DNA of 64,000 bases from Bacteroidota bacterium (lineage in GTDB: Bacteria; Bacteroidota; Rhodothermia; Rhodothermales; UBA10348): the NCBI GenBank assembly GCA_029262835.1, contig JAJCYQ010000060.1:62001-126000 (forward strand). The letters are read 5' to 3'. Under the pieces are notes generated by a model, which had not been told where the DNA came from, did no database searches, and saw only the letters and a program-made list of their open reading frames with translations. Every line of letters begins with the position of its first letter. Position 1 is the stretch's first letter. Positions 9,998-18,571 of the stretch are shown here, one piece after another. Both the position numbers and the translations under genes were made by a program.

Positions 9998-10936
9998 TCA
10001 GCTACCTGTGACTGGCTCGAGGACGTCGAGCCGGGCGGTGCTTCCGTCGACCTCCAGGCGACACGACACGCCAATGGGCAGGGTGCTTTTCGGGCTGAAA
10101 TGCCCGTAAACAAGGCCTGTAGCCACTGGGCAGGTCAGTTTGTCTACGTATTGATCCAGAACCTCCTGTAGAGAGAATGAGCGCTTTCCTGGAGGAATGT
10201 GGGCATCTGTAATGCCACCGAGCACAAGACCACCAAGATCCTGCAGCACTCCTGCAAGTTGCAGTTGAGACAGATAGGCATCGATCCGATAGGGCTCCTC
10301 GCCGACATCTTCGACGGCGAGGATGGCGCCACGAAGGTTCGGCAGATAGGGCGTAGCCAGAAGGCGTACGACCATGGAAAGGTTGCCGCCTATGAGAAGT
10401 CCTTCAGCCCTTCCTGATTTGAGGCCGCGCAGCGTTTCCCCGGCGGGTCCGAGAAGAGATCCGTACGCGCCGCCGGCAAGATCCAGGAAATGGCGCGTCG
10501 AGGCGTCGTCCGCCTCCGGCCAGTCAATGGCAACCATGGGACCCGAGAGGCCAGGCCAACCGGCCTGCGCCAGGAAGGCCAGATGGAGCGCTGTGATGTC
10601 GGAGTACCCGACCAGGAGTTTGGGGTGCTCCCGTGCCGCTTCAAAATCAACGAGCGGCAGGATGCGCATACAACCATACCCGCCGCGTATACAGAAAAGT
10701 GCGTCCAGGTCGGTTCGCAACAGGAAATGATTGAGTTCGTCGGCACGTTCGCGATCGGTACCGGCCAAATAACCTGGGCCGTGCTCGAAGTGGCGATATC
10801 GAACGATCTCAAATCCTTTTGCCTCAATGGCGGCGATGCCACGGTCAATCCTGCTGAGATCATCCGGTAGCGATGCTGGGGCTATCAGACCTACTCGGGA
10901 GCCAGGTCGAAGGGGTTCGGGTCTTACTGGGTGCAT
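9998..10936 (-). CDS. LD-carboxypeptidase (peptidase S66)
   Basis: A serine peptidase of the S66 family, which removes the terminal D-alanine from muropeptide tetrapeptides during peptidoglycan recycling. It shows RPGSRVGLIAPASLP at the N-terminus, the nucleophile motif GYSDIT, AVEDVGEEPYRID with the catalytic Glu, and GHFSPKSTLPIG with the catalytic His. The longest frame begins at GTG 10990, but this would overlap the divergent wbqC-like gene. ATG 10936, with a weak GGA upstream, removes the overlap and starts 8 residues before the conserved region. Its stop is directly followed by the purN ATG. Confidence 0.9.
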   Translation of the reverse strand: MHPVRPEPLRPGSRVGLIAPASLPDDLSRIDRGIAAIEAKGFEIVRYRHFEHGPGYLAGTDRERADELNHFLLRTDLDALFCIRGGYGCMRILPLVDFEAAREHPKLLVGYSDITALHLAFLAQAGWPGLSGPMVAIDWPEADDASTRHFLDLAGGAYGSLLGPAGETLRGLKSGRAEGLLIGGNLSMVVRLLATPYLPNLRGAILAVEDVGEEPYRIDAYLSQLQLAGVLQDLGGLVLGGITDAHIPPGKRSFSLQEVLDQYVDKLTCPVATGLVYGHFSPKSTLPIGVSCRLEVDGSTARLDVLEPVTGS

Positions 10937-10976
10937 TATATTCCGTGTTGGGTCCTGCAATATACTTTCCATTGAC

Positions 10977-11570
10977 ATGCGCGTCGCCACGCTTGAGCCG
11001 GAGTATTTCCCACCTGCGCGGTATTTCGTGCCTTTTCTTCGGCCCGGACCGGTCCGAATGGAGACATCTGCCCGCTATCGGCGCCAGACGCTGCACAACA
11101 GGACAAAACTGCGCAATGCCGACGGGTGGCAATGGATCACTGTTCCGGTGGGGCATGGGCAGTTTGGCGGCGCCCTCTCCGAGATCCGTATCCAGGGGGA
11201 TCCGGGATGGAGGACCCGACATGCCAAGGCGCTCCGATTCAACTATGAATCGGCACCCTTCTACATGTATTACGCCCCTCGGCTGCACGCCTTCTGGGCC
11301 GTAGATTGGGAGTATCTGGTCGATGCAACTCTTGCGAGTGTCACCCTGATGGTGGAGTTGATGCGGCTGCCAGGAGAGGTATCGCCCGCTTCCGGGGGCG
11401 AGACTGCCGATTCGCTGAGCGGATCCCGGAATGATCAGCCCACGAGGAAGGACATTGTGTACAGTCAGAACTTCGATGGGTATCTGCCCGGAATGTCAGT
11501 GATTGATCTGCTTATGAATCACGGTCCGGAGGCGATATCGGTGCTGGACGCGTATGCTGGGCTGCCATAA
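10977..11570 (+). CDS. WbqC-like protein
   Basis: A 197-residue protein of the WbqC family, found in polysaccharide clusters and elsewhere; its biochemical role is not established. Family signs are the start VATLEPEYFPPARYFVPF, then YRRQTLHNRTKLRNADGWQWITVPV, PGWRTRHAKALRFNYESAPFY and the C-terminal NFDGYLPGMSVIDLLMNHGP. The frame is open further upstream, but ATG 10977 begins exactly at the conserved region and leaves a 40-nt divergent gap to the S66 peptidase. It stands alone, with no polysaccharide genes beside it. A hairpin follows its stop by 1 nt. Confidence 0.88.
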   Translation: MRVATLEPEYFPPARYFVPFLRPGPVRMETSARYRRQTLHNRTKLRNADGWQWITVPVGHGQFGGALSEIRIQGDPGWRTRHAKALRFNYESAPFYMYYAPRLHAFWAVDWEYLVDATLASVTLMVELMRLPGEVSPASGGETADSLSGSRNDQPTRKDIVYSQNFDGYLPGMSVIDLLMNHGPEAISVLDAYAGLP

Positions 11571-11571
11571 T

Positions 11572-11610
11572 GGAGAAGCCCCCGCATGCCAGGCATGCAG
11601 GGGCTTCTCC
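11572..11610. terminator. Long hairpin between wbqC-like gene and tRNA-Asp
   Basis: A 39-nt near-perfect inverted repeat: arm ggagaagcccc, one mismatch, inner arm gcatgcc, single-base centre, then the complementary arms. It lies 1 nt after the wbqC-like stop and 7 nt beyond the 3' end of the minus-strand tRNA-Asp, so it could end transcription in both directions. Neither side has a clear T-run, so intrinsic termination is not certain; it could instead be a processing or stability element. Confidence 0.55.
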
Positions 11611-11617
11611 ATCAATG

Positions 11618-11691
11618 CGGTCCGGACGAGACTCGAACTCGCGACCTCTGGCGTGACAGGCCAGCGTTCTAACCAACTGAACTACCGGACC
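11618..11691 (-). tRNA. tRNA-Asp (GTC)
   Basis: A 74-nt cloverleaf on the minus strand. The acceptor stem is GGTCCGG paired with CCGGACC, with discriminator G. The anticodon arm CTGGC-CTGTCAC-GCCAG gives anticodon GTC. The T arm contains GTTCGAGTC. The CCA end is not encoded. It lies downstream of tRNA-Phe and nadK on the same strand. Confidence 0.96.
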
Positions 11692-11794
11692 AGCTGCTGT
11701 CGTTGAACAGGACGCCATGATACGGCGAACAGTCAACTCAAGGCAAGGACTCCTGACGATGTTTTGATGAAGCACGCCGCCACATTGCCTTTTG

Positions 11795-11867
11795 TGGTCA
11801 GGGAGGGAATTGAACCCCCGACACATGGATTTTCAGTCCATTGCTCTACCAACTGAGCTACCTGACC
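11795..11867 (-). tRNA. tRNA-Phe (GAA)
   Basis: A 73-nt cloverleaf on the minus strand. The acceptor stem is GGTCAGG paired with CCTGACC, with discriminator A. The D arm is GCTC-AGTTGGTA-GAGC, the anticodon arm TGGA-CTGAAAA-TCCA gives anticodon GAA, and the T arm contains GGTTCAATTCC. CCA is not encoded. It starts 46 nt after nadK and 103 nt before tRNA-Asp; the 11571-11913 gap holds only these two tRNAs and the hairpin. Confidence 0.96.
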
Positions 11868-11913
11868 TGCAGACTCATGAATATACAGTTATTTGAAATT
11901 GAAGGTCAACCTT

Positions 11914-12867
11914 TCACGCTCCTTTCAATTTACGGGCACCCCACATGAGCTTACTGCGCAATGTCGAGAAGTAGTCGCCACCGTGCAGTTGGAGCAGCCT
12001 GATCCCGGTTTCTGCCTTCGACACACAGACCCGGGTCTCCGCATGTCCGTAGAGGGCCCCCTGGCCGTCGGCACTGATGGCGCAATCGGGATTGTCTGCA
12101 GCTACCCGAACCTCAATGCGGACGTGTTCAGGAAGTACCATGGGGCGCACGGTGAGCGTGTGCGGAGCCACCGGCGTAATCAGGATACTCCCGCAACCCG
12201 GCGCCATGATGGGGCCACCGAGGGCGAGGGAGTAGGCCGTCGAACCCGTCGGTGTGGACAGGATGATCCCATCTCCCCAATATGTATTCAAGAGGACGTC
12301 ATCCACAAAAACATCCAGCGAGAGCAGTCCCGGATCGCTGCTGCGCTGGAGGGAACAGTCATTCAGTGCCCTGTGTCGTCGGATATCGTCTCCCGAGTGA
12401 ATGGTCATATCCAGTACCAGGCGGTTTTCTATCGTGTACTGGCCGCCATTCAATTTCTGGACGGCATCGGCAAGGTCCGCGGCTTCTACGTTCGCCAGAA
12501 AACCAAGGCGGCCATAGTTGACCCCGAGGATGGGAATATTGCGCTTGCCTACCATGCGGGCTGTGCCCAGCAGCGTTCCGTCGCCGCCGAGCGAGAGGAC
12601 AACGTCGCTGGCTTTCAGGAAGCCATCCAGGTCGACGGCCTGGGATGGAAGGTCGTGCGATAGATTCCGCTGCCGCAAACCCTCATCTATATCAGGGTGC
12701 AGCACCATGTCCTGTCCAAGGGACCGAAGCAGGGCGAGCGTCTCGGATACAGGCATCCAGAGGGCATCTTTCGACGTATTCGCTGTAATTCCGAGTCGCA
12801 CGGGTGTAACGGGTTGATACTCGGCCAAACTAAGGCCCGCAGCGCGGTGGCGCCAGACGGCACGCAT
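11914..12867 (-). CDS. nadK: NAD kinase
   Basis: Phosphorylates NAD to NADP in the cytoplasm. The family motifs are clear: LSLGGDGTLLG with the GGDGT nucleotide site, ILGVNYGRLGFLANV, ENRLVLDM, and STPTGSTAYSLALGGPI. The frame from ATG 12867 encodes 317 residues. The first 22 look unlike the family, and GTG 12801 (VRLGITANTSKD) is a reasonable alternative start giving 295 residues. The gene diverges from the FAD oxidoreductase and may be transcribed into the two downstream tRNA genes. Confidence 0.95.
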   Translation of the reverse strand: MRAVWRHRAAGLSLAEYQPVTPVRLGITANTSKDALWMPVSETLALLRSLGQDMVLHPDIDEGLRQRNLSHDLPSQAVDLDGFLKASDVVLSLGGDGTLLGTARMVGKRNIPILGVNYGRLGFLANVEAADLADAVQKLNGGQYTIENRLVLDMTIHSGDDIRRHRALNDCSLQRSSDPGLLSLDVFVDDVLLNTYWGDGIILSTPTGSTAYSLALGGPIMAPGCGSILITPVAPHTLTVRPMVLPEHVRIEVRVAADNPDCAISADGQGALYGHAETRVCVSKAETGIRLLQLHGGDYFSTLRSKLMWGARKLKGA

Positions 12868-12980
12868 GGCTATACTGAAGTCTGTTGACCGTTTTCGGTA
12901 TCACAAAAAACAGTGCTCGCATCAAGGCGTACACCGGTACCAAAGCAGGCTTCCTGTCCCTTCACCTATTCCAACGCTAC

Positions 12981-14243
12981 GTGCATATTGTCATAATCGG
13001 AAACGGAATTGCAGGTGTCTCGACCGCCCGCTTCCTGCGTAAAGGTTCAGACGCGCGCATTACCATCATTTCTGCCGAGTCACCGTATCATGTGGCGCGA
13101 ACGGCACTTATGTATGCGTACATGGGGGATCTGAGACCGTCCGATCTGAAGCCGTACGAAGACGATTTCTGGCCGAAAAACCGACTGGATCTGATCCAGG
13201 ATACCGTTACGCACGTGGACATCGAAGCGGGTGCCATCAATTTGCTGGCAGGCGGACGCATGCACTACGATATACTCGTACTGGCTACAGGCAGCCGGCC
13301 GAACCGCTTTGGATGGAAAGGTGAATACGCGCACGGTGTGCAGGGGCTGTACTCCATGCAGGACCTTACATCGATGGAGGTCGCGACAGAAGGAATTCAG
13401 TCTGCGGCCGTCATCGGCGGAGGTTTGATTGGGATTGAGATGGCCGAGATGCTTCGCGTCCGGCGTATTGATGTCCATCTGCTGGTCCGGGAGCAAGCCT
13501 ACATGGATTATCTGTTCTCGGCCGATGAGTCGGAACTCATCCACCAGGAAATTCGCCGTCACGGGGTGCAGTTGCACCTCGGGACCGAACTCGATGCCAT
13601 CGAAACCGATAGTGAAGACCGGGCCGTAGCCGTTCATACGACATCTGGAGAGCGTCTCGCCACGCGATTTGTGGGGCTTGCCGTTGGCGTGCATCCCAAC
13701 GTGGATCTGGCCAGGCAGTCGGGAATTGAAACAGGAAAAGGGATTCTTATAACCAACACGTTCGAGACGAGTGCCCCAGGCGTCTATGCCGTAGGGGATT
13801 GCGCTGAGTTCCGCGAGCCGCTGGCCCATGGACGAAGGATTGAGCAATTATGGTATTCGGGTCGGCGTCAGGGCCGCACGCTGGGACGTCTTCTGGCGGG
13901 TGGTACCGACGCCTATTCGGCACCTCTGTTTTTCAACTCGGCCAAGTTTTTTGATCTGGAATATCATACGTATGGTGATGTACCACCACACGAGACCGAT
14001 GAGGTTGTGTGTCGCCAGTGGAAAGCGGGGCGTCATTTGATACGGACTGCGGCGGAGCGCTCAACCGGACGCATCCTGGGCGTGAACGGGCTCGGAGTGC
14101 GCCTCCGACAGGAAGTCGCTGCCAGTATGATTCGCCGAGGTCAAGATGCCGCGATTACGCCCGCCCGCCTGAAAACACTTCTTTTTGAACCCGAATTCTT
14201 CCAGGCAGATACAACTCAGATAGCTGAGGCCCTTTCATCATGA
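12981..14243 (+). CDS. FAD-dependent NAD(P)H oxidoreductase (pyridine nucleotide-disulfide family)
   Basis: A flavoprotein of the NirB/rubredoxin-reductase-like group. The FAD-binding start is VIIGNGIAGVSTARFL, followed by LVLATGSRPNRFG, the NAD(P)-binding motif AAVIGGGLIGIEMAEML, and the second FAD motif VYAVGDCAEF. No redox CxxxxC pair is seen after the first glycine motif, so it is not a disulfide reductase. The open frame begins at 12885, but GTG 12981 lies immediately before the conserved region and gives 420 residues. Its stop overlaps the next gene as ATGA, so it probably passes electrons to, or takes them from, the adjacent membrane polyferredoxin. Confidence 0.88.
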   Translation: MHIVIIGNGIAGVSTARFLRKGSDARITIISAESPYHVARTALMYAYMGDLRPSDLKPYEDDFWPKNRLDLIQDTVTHVDIEAGAINLLAGGRMHYDILVLATGSRPNRFGWKGEYAHGVQGLYSMQDLTSMEVATEGIQSAAVIGGGLIGIEMAEMLRVRRIDVHLLVREQAYMDYLFSADESELIHQEIRRHGVQLHLGTELDAIETDSEDRAVAVHTTSGERLATRFVGLAVGVHPNVDLARQSGIETGKGILITNTFETSAPGVYAVGDCAEFREPLAHGRRIEQLWYSGRRQGRTLGRLLAGGTDAYSAPLFFNSAKFFDLEYHTYGDVPPHETDEVVCRQWKAGRHLIRTAAERSTGRILGVNGLGVRLRQEVAASMIRRGQDAAITPARLKTLLFEPEFFQADTTQIAEALSS

Positions 14244-15787
14244 CGACCACGCACCGAAGTATTTCCCTTGTAGATGGTCCGCTGATCGACGTCACGATCA
14301 ATCGCATCGTCGCCGCCCTGCTTGTTGTAGCGGCATTGCTCTCTGTGGTTGCAGCCCTGCAGATTTGGCCGTTCAAGCCAACGACGTCCATTGCCCTGGC
14401 GGCGCTGCTCGTATTTTCGGCCGCCACGCTCTGGGTGTCGAAAAACAGCGCGTGGCATCCGACACGGTTCCACCACAAGGGTGCCGCCATCCTGACGGGA
14501 TTGGGATTGGTCGGCATGCTCGTTTCGATTGCTGGTGCAGGTATTGCATGGCCAATGCTCATGTTCTGGCTTGGTATTGGCGCCACGACGGCAGGTACCA
14601 CGTGGATGATTGCGGCCCGATATACCGATGGGGCGCACGGGCTGGACAATCACGGCACCATGACCAACCCGGTCACCAACCGCGGCGCTTCAGGCTGGAT
14701 GCTGGGTATTGTGATGACGGGCTTCTACGTCCTCATTTACTGGTATCCGGCCGCGCTGGAGGGGCTCACGAAAACGACCGATCCGCTGTCCTGGCTCATG
14801 CGAGGCAAGGCCGCCGACCACTGGTTCATGTACAGCCTCGTCTACTCGTTGGCCGTCGTCGTCATGGGCGTGCGCGCCCTCTACAAGTACCGGCACGTCC
14901 GGTACCAGACCATCAGGACATGGTCTGTCATGCTGGTACAATTGCTTCTCGCTTTCATCCTGCCGTCCATACTGGTTCTTTTCCAGCAGCCCGAGTTCTA
15001 CTTCTCGTATTTCTGGCCGCTCAAGTGGACATATCTGTGGCCGGGTGACTATGGGATAGGATGGATTCTGGCTGACGGTGGCCGAACCGGCGTGTTCATG
15101 ATTTTTTGGGGAGCCATGATGAGTTTTGTGGCCACGCCCATCCTGACCTACTTCTATGGGAAGCGTTGGTACTGCTCCTGGGTCTGTGGGTGTGGTGCCA
15201 TGGCGGAGACGCTCGGCGACCCCTATCGACATCTTGCTCCACGGTCCACAGACAGTTGGCGTCTTGAGCGCTGGATGATCCACGGCGTTCTGGTCATCAT
15301 CATCCTCGCCACGGCCCTGCTGTGGATCAATTCCGCGACGGAAGGCGCACTTTTCGGTGGCTTCTCTGGGGCTGTGGCGAAGACCTACGGGTTCATATTT
15401 GGATCCATCTGGGCCGGTGTCATCGGTGTGGGGTTCTATCCGTTTCTCGGGACACGTATCTGGTGCCGATTCGGATGCCCCATGGCGGCCATACTCGGCC
15501 TGCAGCAGCGCTTCTTTTCCCGTTTCCGAATTACAACGAACGGCGCGCAGTGCATTTCATGCGGAAACTGCTCGGCGTACTGTGAAATGGGCATCGACGT
15601 CCGCTGGTACGCGCAGCGGGGTCAAAACATTGTGCGGGCGTCCTGCGTGGGCTGTGGCATTTGTAGCACGGTCTGTCCCAGGGGCGTTCTCAAGCTCGAG
15701 AACGGACCAACCGAGGGGCGCCTGAATGGGCCTGTACTGATTGACCGCGATGAAGTGGATCTGATCGATCTGCCAGAGTACAGATAA
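14240..15787 (+). CDS. Membrane-bound 4Fe-4S polyferredoxin (NapH/NosR/CcoG-like)
   Basis: A 515-residue polytopic membrane protein with about seven hydrophobic helices and four cysteine clusters. WYCSWVCGCGAMAE and IWCRFGCPMA are the CxxxCG/CxxxCP loops typical of NapH/NosR-type membrane ferredoxins. Near the C-terminus, CISCGNCSAYCEMGID and CVGCGICSTVCPRG are two classical 4Fe-4S sites. It overlaps the upstream FAD oxidoreductase by 4 nt, so the pair is likely an NAD(P)H-to-membrane electron-transfer unit. The electron acceptor is not in the window; no nos, nap or cco genes are nearby. Confidence 0.85.
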   Translation: MTTTHRSISLVDGPLIDVTINRIVAALLVVAALLSVVAALQIWPFKPTTSIALAALLVFSAATLWVSKNSAWHPTRFHHKGAAILTGLGLVGMLVSIAGAGIAWPMLMFWLGIGATTAGTTWMIAARYTDGAHGLDNHGTMTNPVTNRGASGWMLGIVMTGFYVLIYWYPAALEGLTKTTDPLSWLMRGKAADHWFMYSLVYSLAVVVMGVRALYKYRHVRYQTIRTWSVMLVQLLLAFILPSILVLFQQPEFYFSYFWPLKWTYLWPGDYGIGWILADGGRTGVFMIFWGAMMSFVATPILTYFYGKRWYCSWVCGCGAMAETLGDPYRHLAPRSTDSWRLERWMIHGVLVIIILATALLWINSATEGALFGGFSGAVAKTYGFIFGSIWAGVIGVGFYPFLGTRIWCRFGCPMAAILGLQQRFFSRFRITTNGAQCISCGNCSAYCEMGIDVRWYAQRGQNIVRASCVGCGICSTVCPRGVLKLENGPTEGRLNGPVLIDRDEVDLIDLPEYR

Positions 15788-15838
15788 AAATCGATCGATC
15801 AGCAGGTTACGCGGTGAGGACGGGTGTGTCTTCATGGC

Positions 15839-17449
15839 ATGACTGCACCTAAATACAGTAGGGTTTTTTCCGGAGCACTGGCTGGCGATGGGGCCATCCT
15901 GGTCACCATTGAATGCATGGTATCGACGGGGTTACCACGACGGACAGTTGTTGGTCTTCCAGGGAGCTCCGTTCGGGAGTGCATGGACCGGATATGGAGC
16001 GCCATGTCGAGCTCCGACATGGTCCCGCCCCGGGGCATTCTCACCGTCAATCTGGCCCCGGCCGATGTATCCAAACACGGCACGCTATTCGACCTTCCCA
16101 TCGCGCTCGGACTGATACTGGCAGGATCAGCTCCCGAGGGCGTGGGATGGCCCGCCGATCACGCGTGTGCGGGCGAATTATCACTCGATGGACGCATACA
16201 GCCTGTGAAGGGTATCCTTCCGTTCGTTTTGGCGGCCCGACGCTCTGGTAAAAAGCGGGTGATTGTACCCGCTGAGAATGCCCTGGAAGCGTCGCACGTG
16301 CCTGGCGTGACCGTTTACCCCGTTGGCACGCTCACTGATGCCGTGGCGCACGCCGTTGGAACGGCCCGAATCAAGCCGTTCGTGTTGCCACAAAAGCCCC
16401 GCTGCGCGGCTGGCCGACGTGAGAAGGATCTGTCCGACGTGGTCGGGCAGTCTCATGCCGTAGATGCCCTCGAAGTAGCGGCTGCCGGCGGGCACAACCT
16501 GCTTATGACGGGTCCTCCTGGATGCGGTAAAACCATGCTGGCGGAGCGCTTTACGGGTATCCTGCCGGAATGGTCGCAGAATTTGGCCCTCCAGTCAAAC
16601 TGCATCCATTCGCTGAAAGGATTGCTGACGGAAAAGGGATGGAAGCCATATCGCCCCTTTCGCGCCCCCCACCATACCATCTCCAGGGCCGGGATGTTGG
16701 GCGGCGGCCGACCCATCGGGCCAGGAGAGGTATCTCTGGCCCACGGCGGCGTGTTGTTTCTCGATGAGTTTACCCGATTCAGTCGCAGCGTGATAGAGGG
16801 GCTTCGTGAGCCTCTGCAGTCGGGAAAAATCGGGATTTCCCGACTGCGGGAGACGGTTACGTTTCCCGCAGGGTTTCAGCTTATCGCAGCCATGAATCCC
16901 TGTCCATGCGGCTGGAAGAATACGAAAAAGCGGAAATGTACCTGCTCCGATATGCAGAAGCTGCACTATGCAGCGCGTCTTTCAGGTCCTATCCTGGACA
17001 GGATTGACATGCACATCGAACTGCAGGCGGTCAATCCCGCATCGTTTCGTGAGGGGGGGACAAGGACCACCCGACAGGCTCGCCAGAACGTTCTTCGCGC
17101 CATCCGGTTTCGGGCGCGCAGGAACCAGAGCGTCCCCAACGCACAGCTCACCGGAGTCGAACTGGAAGCACTGGCATCTGAAGGGGCCCTCGATCACGTG
17201 GAAATTATAATGGGATCCCTCGGCCTGTCGGCGCGCAGCCGCGTCCGCATCCTGAGGGTCGCGAGGACGTGTGCTGACTTGGAGGGTCATCGGCTCATTC
17301 AGGCCATCGATGTCCGGAAGGCATGCAATAACCGGCGTCTGGATGGACTGGAAGAGAAGGAGCAGGACAAACAGAAAGATAGGGAAGAGGCTTCTATCGA
17401 CCCTGATTCGACTGAACCCGGTCCGTTGCCATCAGAAAGCGAAGATTGA
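15839..17449 (+). CDS. comM: YifB/ComM family AAA ATPase (Mg-chelatase-like)
   Basis: A hexameric DNA helicase-like ATPase; in naturally transformable bacteria ComM promotes branch migration during uptake. The N-terminal LonC-like ChlI domain shows VGLPGSSVRECMDRI and GILTVNLAPADVSK. Walker A is TGPPGCGKTM, Walker B FLDEFTRF, followed by AAMNPCPCG and a C-terminal Mg-chelatase domain with LSGPILDRIDMHIE. GTG 15824 is open in frame, but ATG 15839 begins nearer the conserved start. A hydrophilic acidic tail of about 35 residues extends past the usual end, overlapping the convergent exbD-like gene by 56 nt. Confidence 0.93.
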   Translation: MTAPKYSRVFSGALAGDGAILVTIECMVSTGLPRRTVVGLPGSSVRECMDRIWSAMSSSDMVPPRGILTVNLAPADVSKHGTLFDLPIALGLILAGSAPEGVGWPADHACAGELSLDGRIQPVKGILPFVLAARRSGKKRVIVPAENALEASHVPGVTVYPVGTLTDAVAHAVGTARIKPFVLPQKPRCAAGRREKDLSDVVGQSHAVDALEVAAAGGHNLLMTGPPGCGKTMLAERFTGILPEWSQNLALQSNCIHSLKGLLTEKGWKPYRPFRAPHHTISRAGMLGGGRPIGPGEVSLAHGGVLFLDEFTRFSRSVIEGLREPLQSGKIGISRLRETVTFPAGFQLIAAMNPCPCGWKNTKKRKCTCSDMQKLHYAARLSGPILDRIDMHIELQAVNPASFREGGTRTTRQARQNVLRAIRFRARRNQSVPNAQLTGVELEALASEGALDHVEIIMGSLGLSARSRVRILRVARTCADLEGHRLIQAIDVRKACNNRRLDGLEEKEQDKQKDREEASIDPDSTEPGPLPSESED

Positions 17450-17807
17450 GGGCCTGTGCCAGGCTGGCCACCGTAGCAAAATCACCTACCGAGCTGTTTT
17501 CATCGGCACGCAGGACGAGTGTGGAGCGTCCCCCGAGTTCGGAGCGCAATACGGTCAATAGATCTTCGCTGGCAACACGGTTCTGCTCCACATAGTATGT
17601 GCCGTCTGCCGTAATGGAGACCGTGATATACTCGGCCTGGTTCGGTGCGGCTGTATCGGTTCGGGGCAGGTTCACCTGGATGCCGAACTGGGGAATGAAG
17701 CTGGACGTGAGCAGGAAGAAAACGAGCAGGAGAAGCACGATGTCGGCCAGTCCGGCGAGGGAGTAGGCTGTCAACGGCTTTCGATCTGTGGAAAAGTGTA
17801 CTGACAT
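17394..17807 (-). CDS. ExbD/TolR family proton-channel subunit
   Basis: A 137-residue protein with one N-terminal membrane helix and a periplasmic domain. The helix SLAGLADIVLLLLVFFLLTS carries Asp22, the proton-carrying residue of ExbD/TolR. The periplasmic part shows VNLPRTDTA and ITADGTYYV, then RADENSSVGDFATVASLAQ, which are family patterns. It follows the ExbB-like gene by 9 nt and is the last gene of the TPR/outer-membrane/SPOR operon. Together they would use proton-motive force for an outer-membrane or wall-linked task. The final 56 nt overlap comM on the other strand. Confidence 0.9.
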   Translation of the reverse strand: MSVHFSTDRKPLTAYSLAGLADIVLLLLVFFLLTSSFIPQFGIQVNLPRTDTAAPNQAEYITVSITADGTYYVEQNRVASEDLLTVLRSELGGRSTLVLRADENSSVGDFATVASLAQALNLRFLMATDRVQSNQGR

Positions 17808-17816
17808 GGTGCTGGC

Positions 17817-18548
17817 CTAAAACAGGGTGTCCTTTTGCGGCGGTCGGGGAGTGCCGGCTCCTGGCGACGGAGATTGCAGAAGGTCGATGAACTCGGTTGC
17901 TGACATCTCCATGTCGTGCACCAGCCGACTGATTTTGCCGAGGAGGAAGTTGTAGAAAAAGAAGGCCAGAATACCGACGATGAGTCCGGCAGCCGTCGAG
18001 ACCAGGGCTTCCCAGATGCCGCCCGCAAGTACCGACGGGTTCACATTTCCCTGGAGTGACTGAATTTGCTGAAAGGCTTCAATCATGCCGGTAACTGTTC
18101 CAAGAAATCCAATCATGGGGCCTATGCCAGCTATGGAAGCCAACATGTCCATCCGCTTCTCGAGGTGAAAAGCTTCACTCTTTCCGGCTCCGTTCACGGC
18201 ATCCTGGATTTCCGAAATGGGCCGACCGAGGCGTTCCAGCCCGTGCTTGATGATGCGTGTCAGTGGTTTATCCTGGGCATCGCAGTAGGCACGGGCACCA
18301 GCAATGTCACCTGCCGAAATGAAGGATCGGATCCGATCCATGATGCCTTCTTTGTCGGTTTCTGCTTTTCGAAGCGTCATGAGACGCTCAACGAGCAGGT
18401 AGATCGTGAGCAGGGACAGCAGAAGGATCGGAATCATGATCCATCCGGCCTGGAGGACAATGTCCAACTGGGTGGATTCGGCTCCCGTCCCGACGGCTGC
18501 CAGGGAGTCCTGGGCGAGCTGGGAATCCTGAAATGAGCGTAATGTCAT
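17817..18548 (-). CDS. ExbB/TolQ/MotA family proton-channel subunit
   Basis: A 243-residue inner-membrane protein with three hydrophobic helices. The first is at IMIPILLLSLLTIYLLVERL. Two late helices lie around LASIAGIGPMIGFLGTVTGMI and ALVSTAAGLIVGILAFFFYNF, the ExbB/TolQ signature pair that lines the proton channel. The frame is open to 18659, but that would overlap the SPOR gene; ATG 18548 leaves a 23-nt gap and places the first helix at the usual distance. It pairs with the ExbD-like gene downstream. Confidence 0.9.
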   Translation of the reverse strand: MTLRSFQDSQLAQDSLAAVGTGAESTQLDIVLQAGWIMIPILLLSLLTIYLLVERLMTLRKAETDKEGIMDRIRSFISAGDIAGARAYCDAQDKPLTRIIKHGLERLGRPISEIQDAVNGAGKSEAFHLEKRMDMLASIAGIGPMIGFLGTVTGMIEAFQQIQSLQGNVNPSVLAGGIWEALVSTAAGLIVGILAFFFYNFLLGKISRLVHDMEMSATEFIDLLQSPSPGAGTPRPPQKDTLF

Positions 18549-18571
18549 GGAGATGAACAAGGTTGAAAGAT

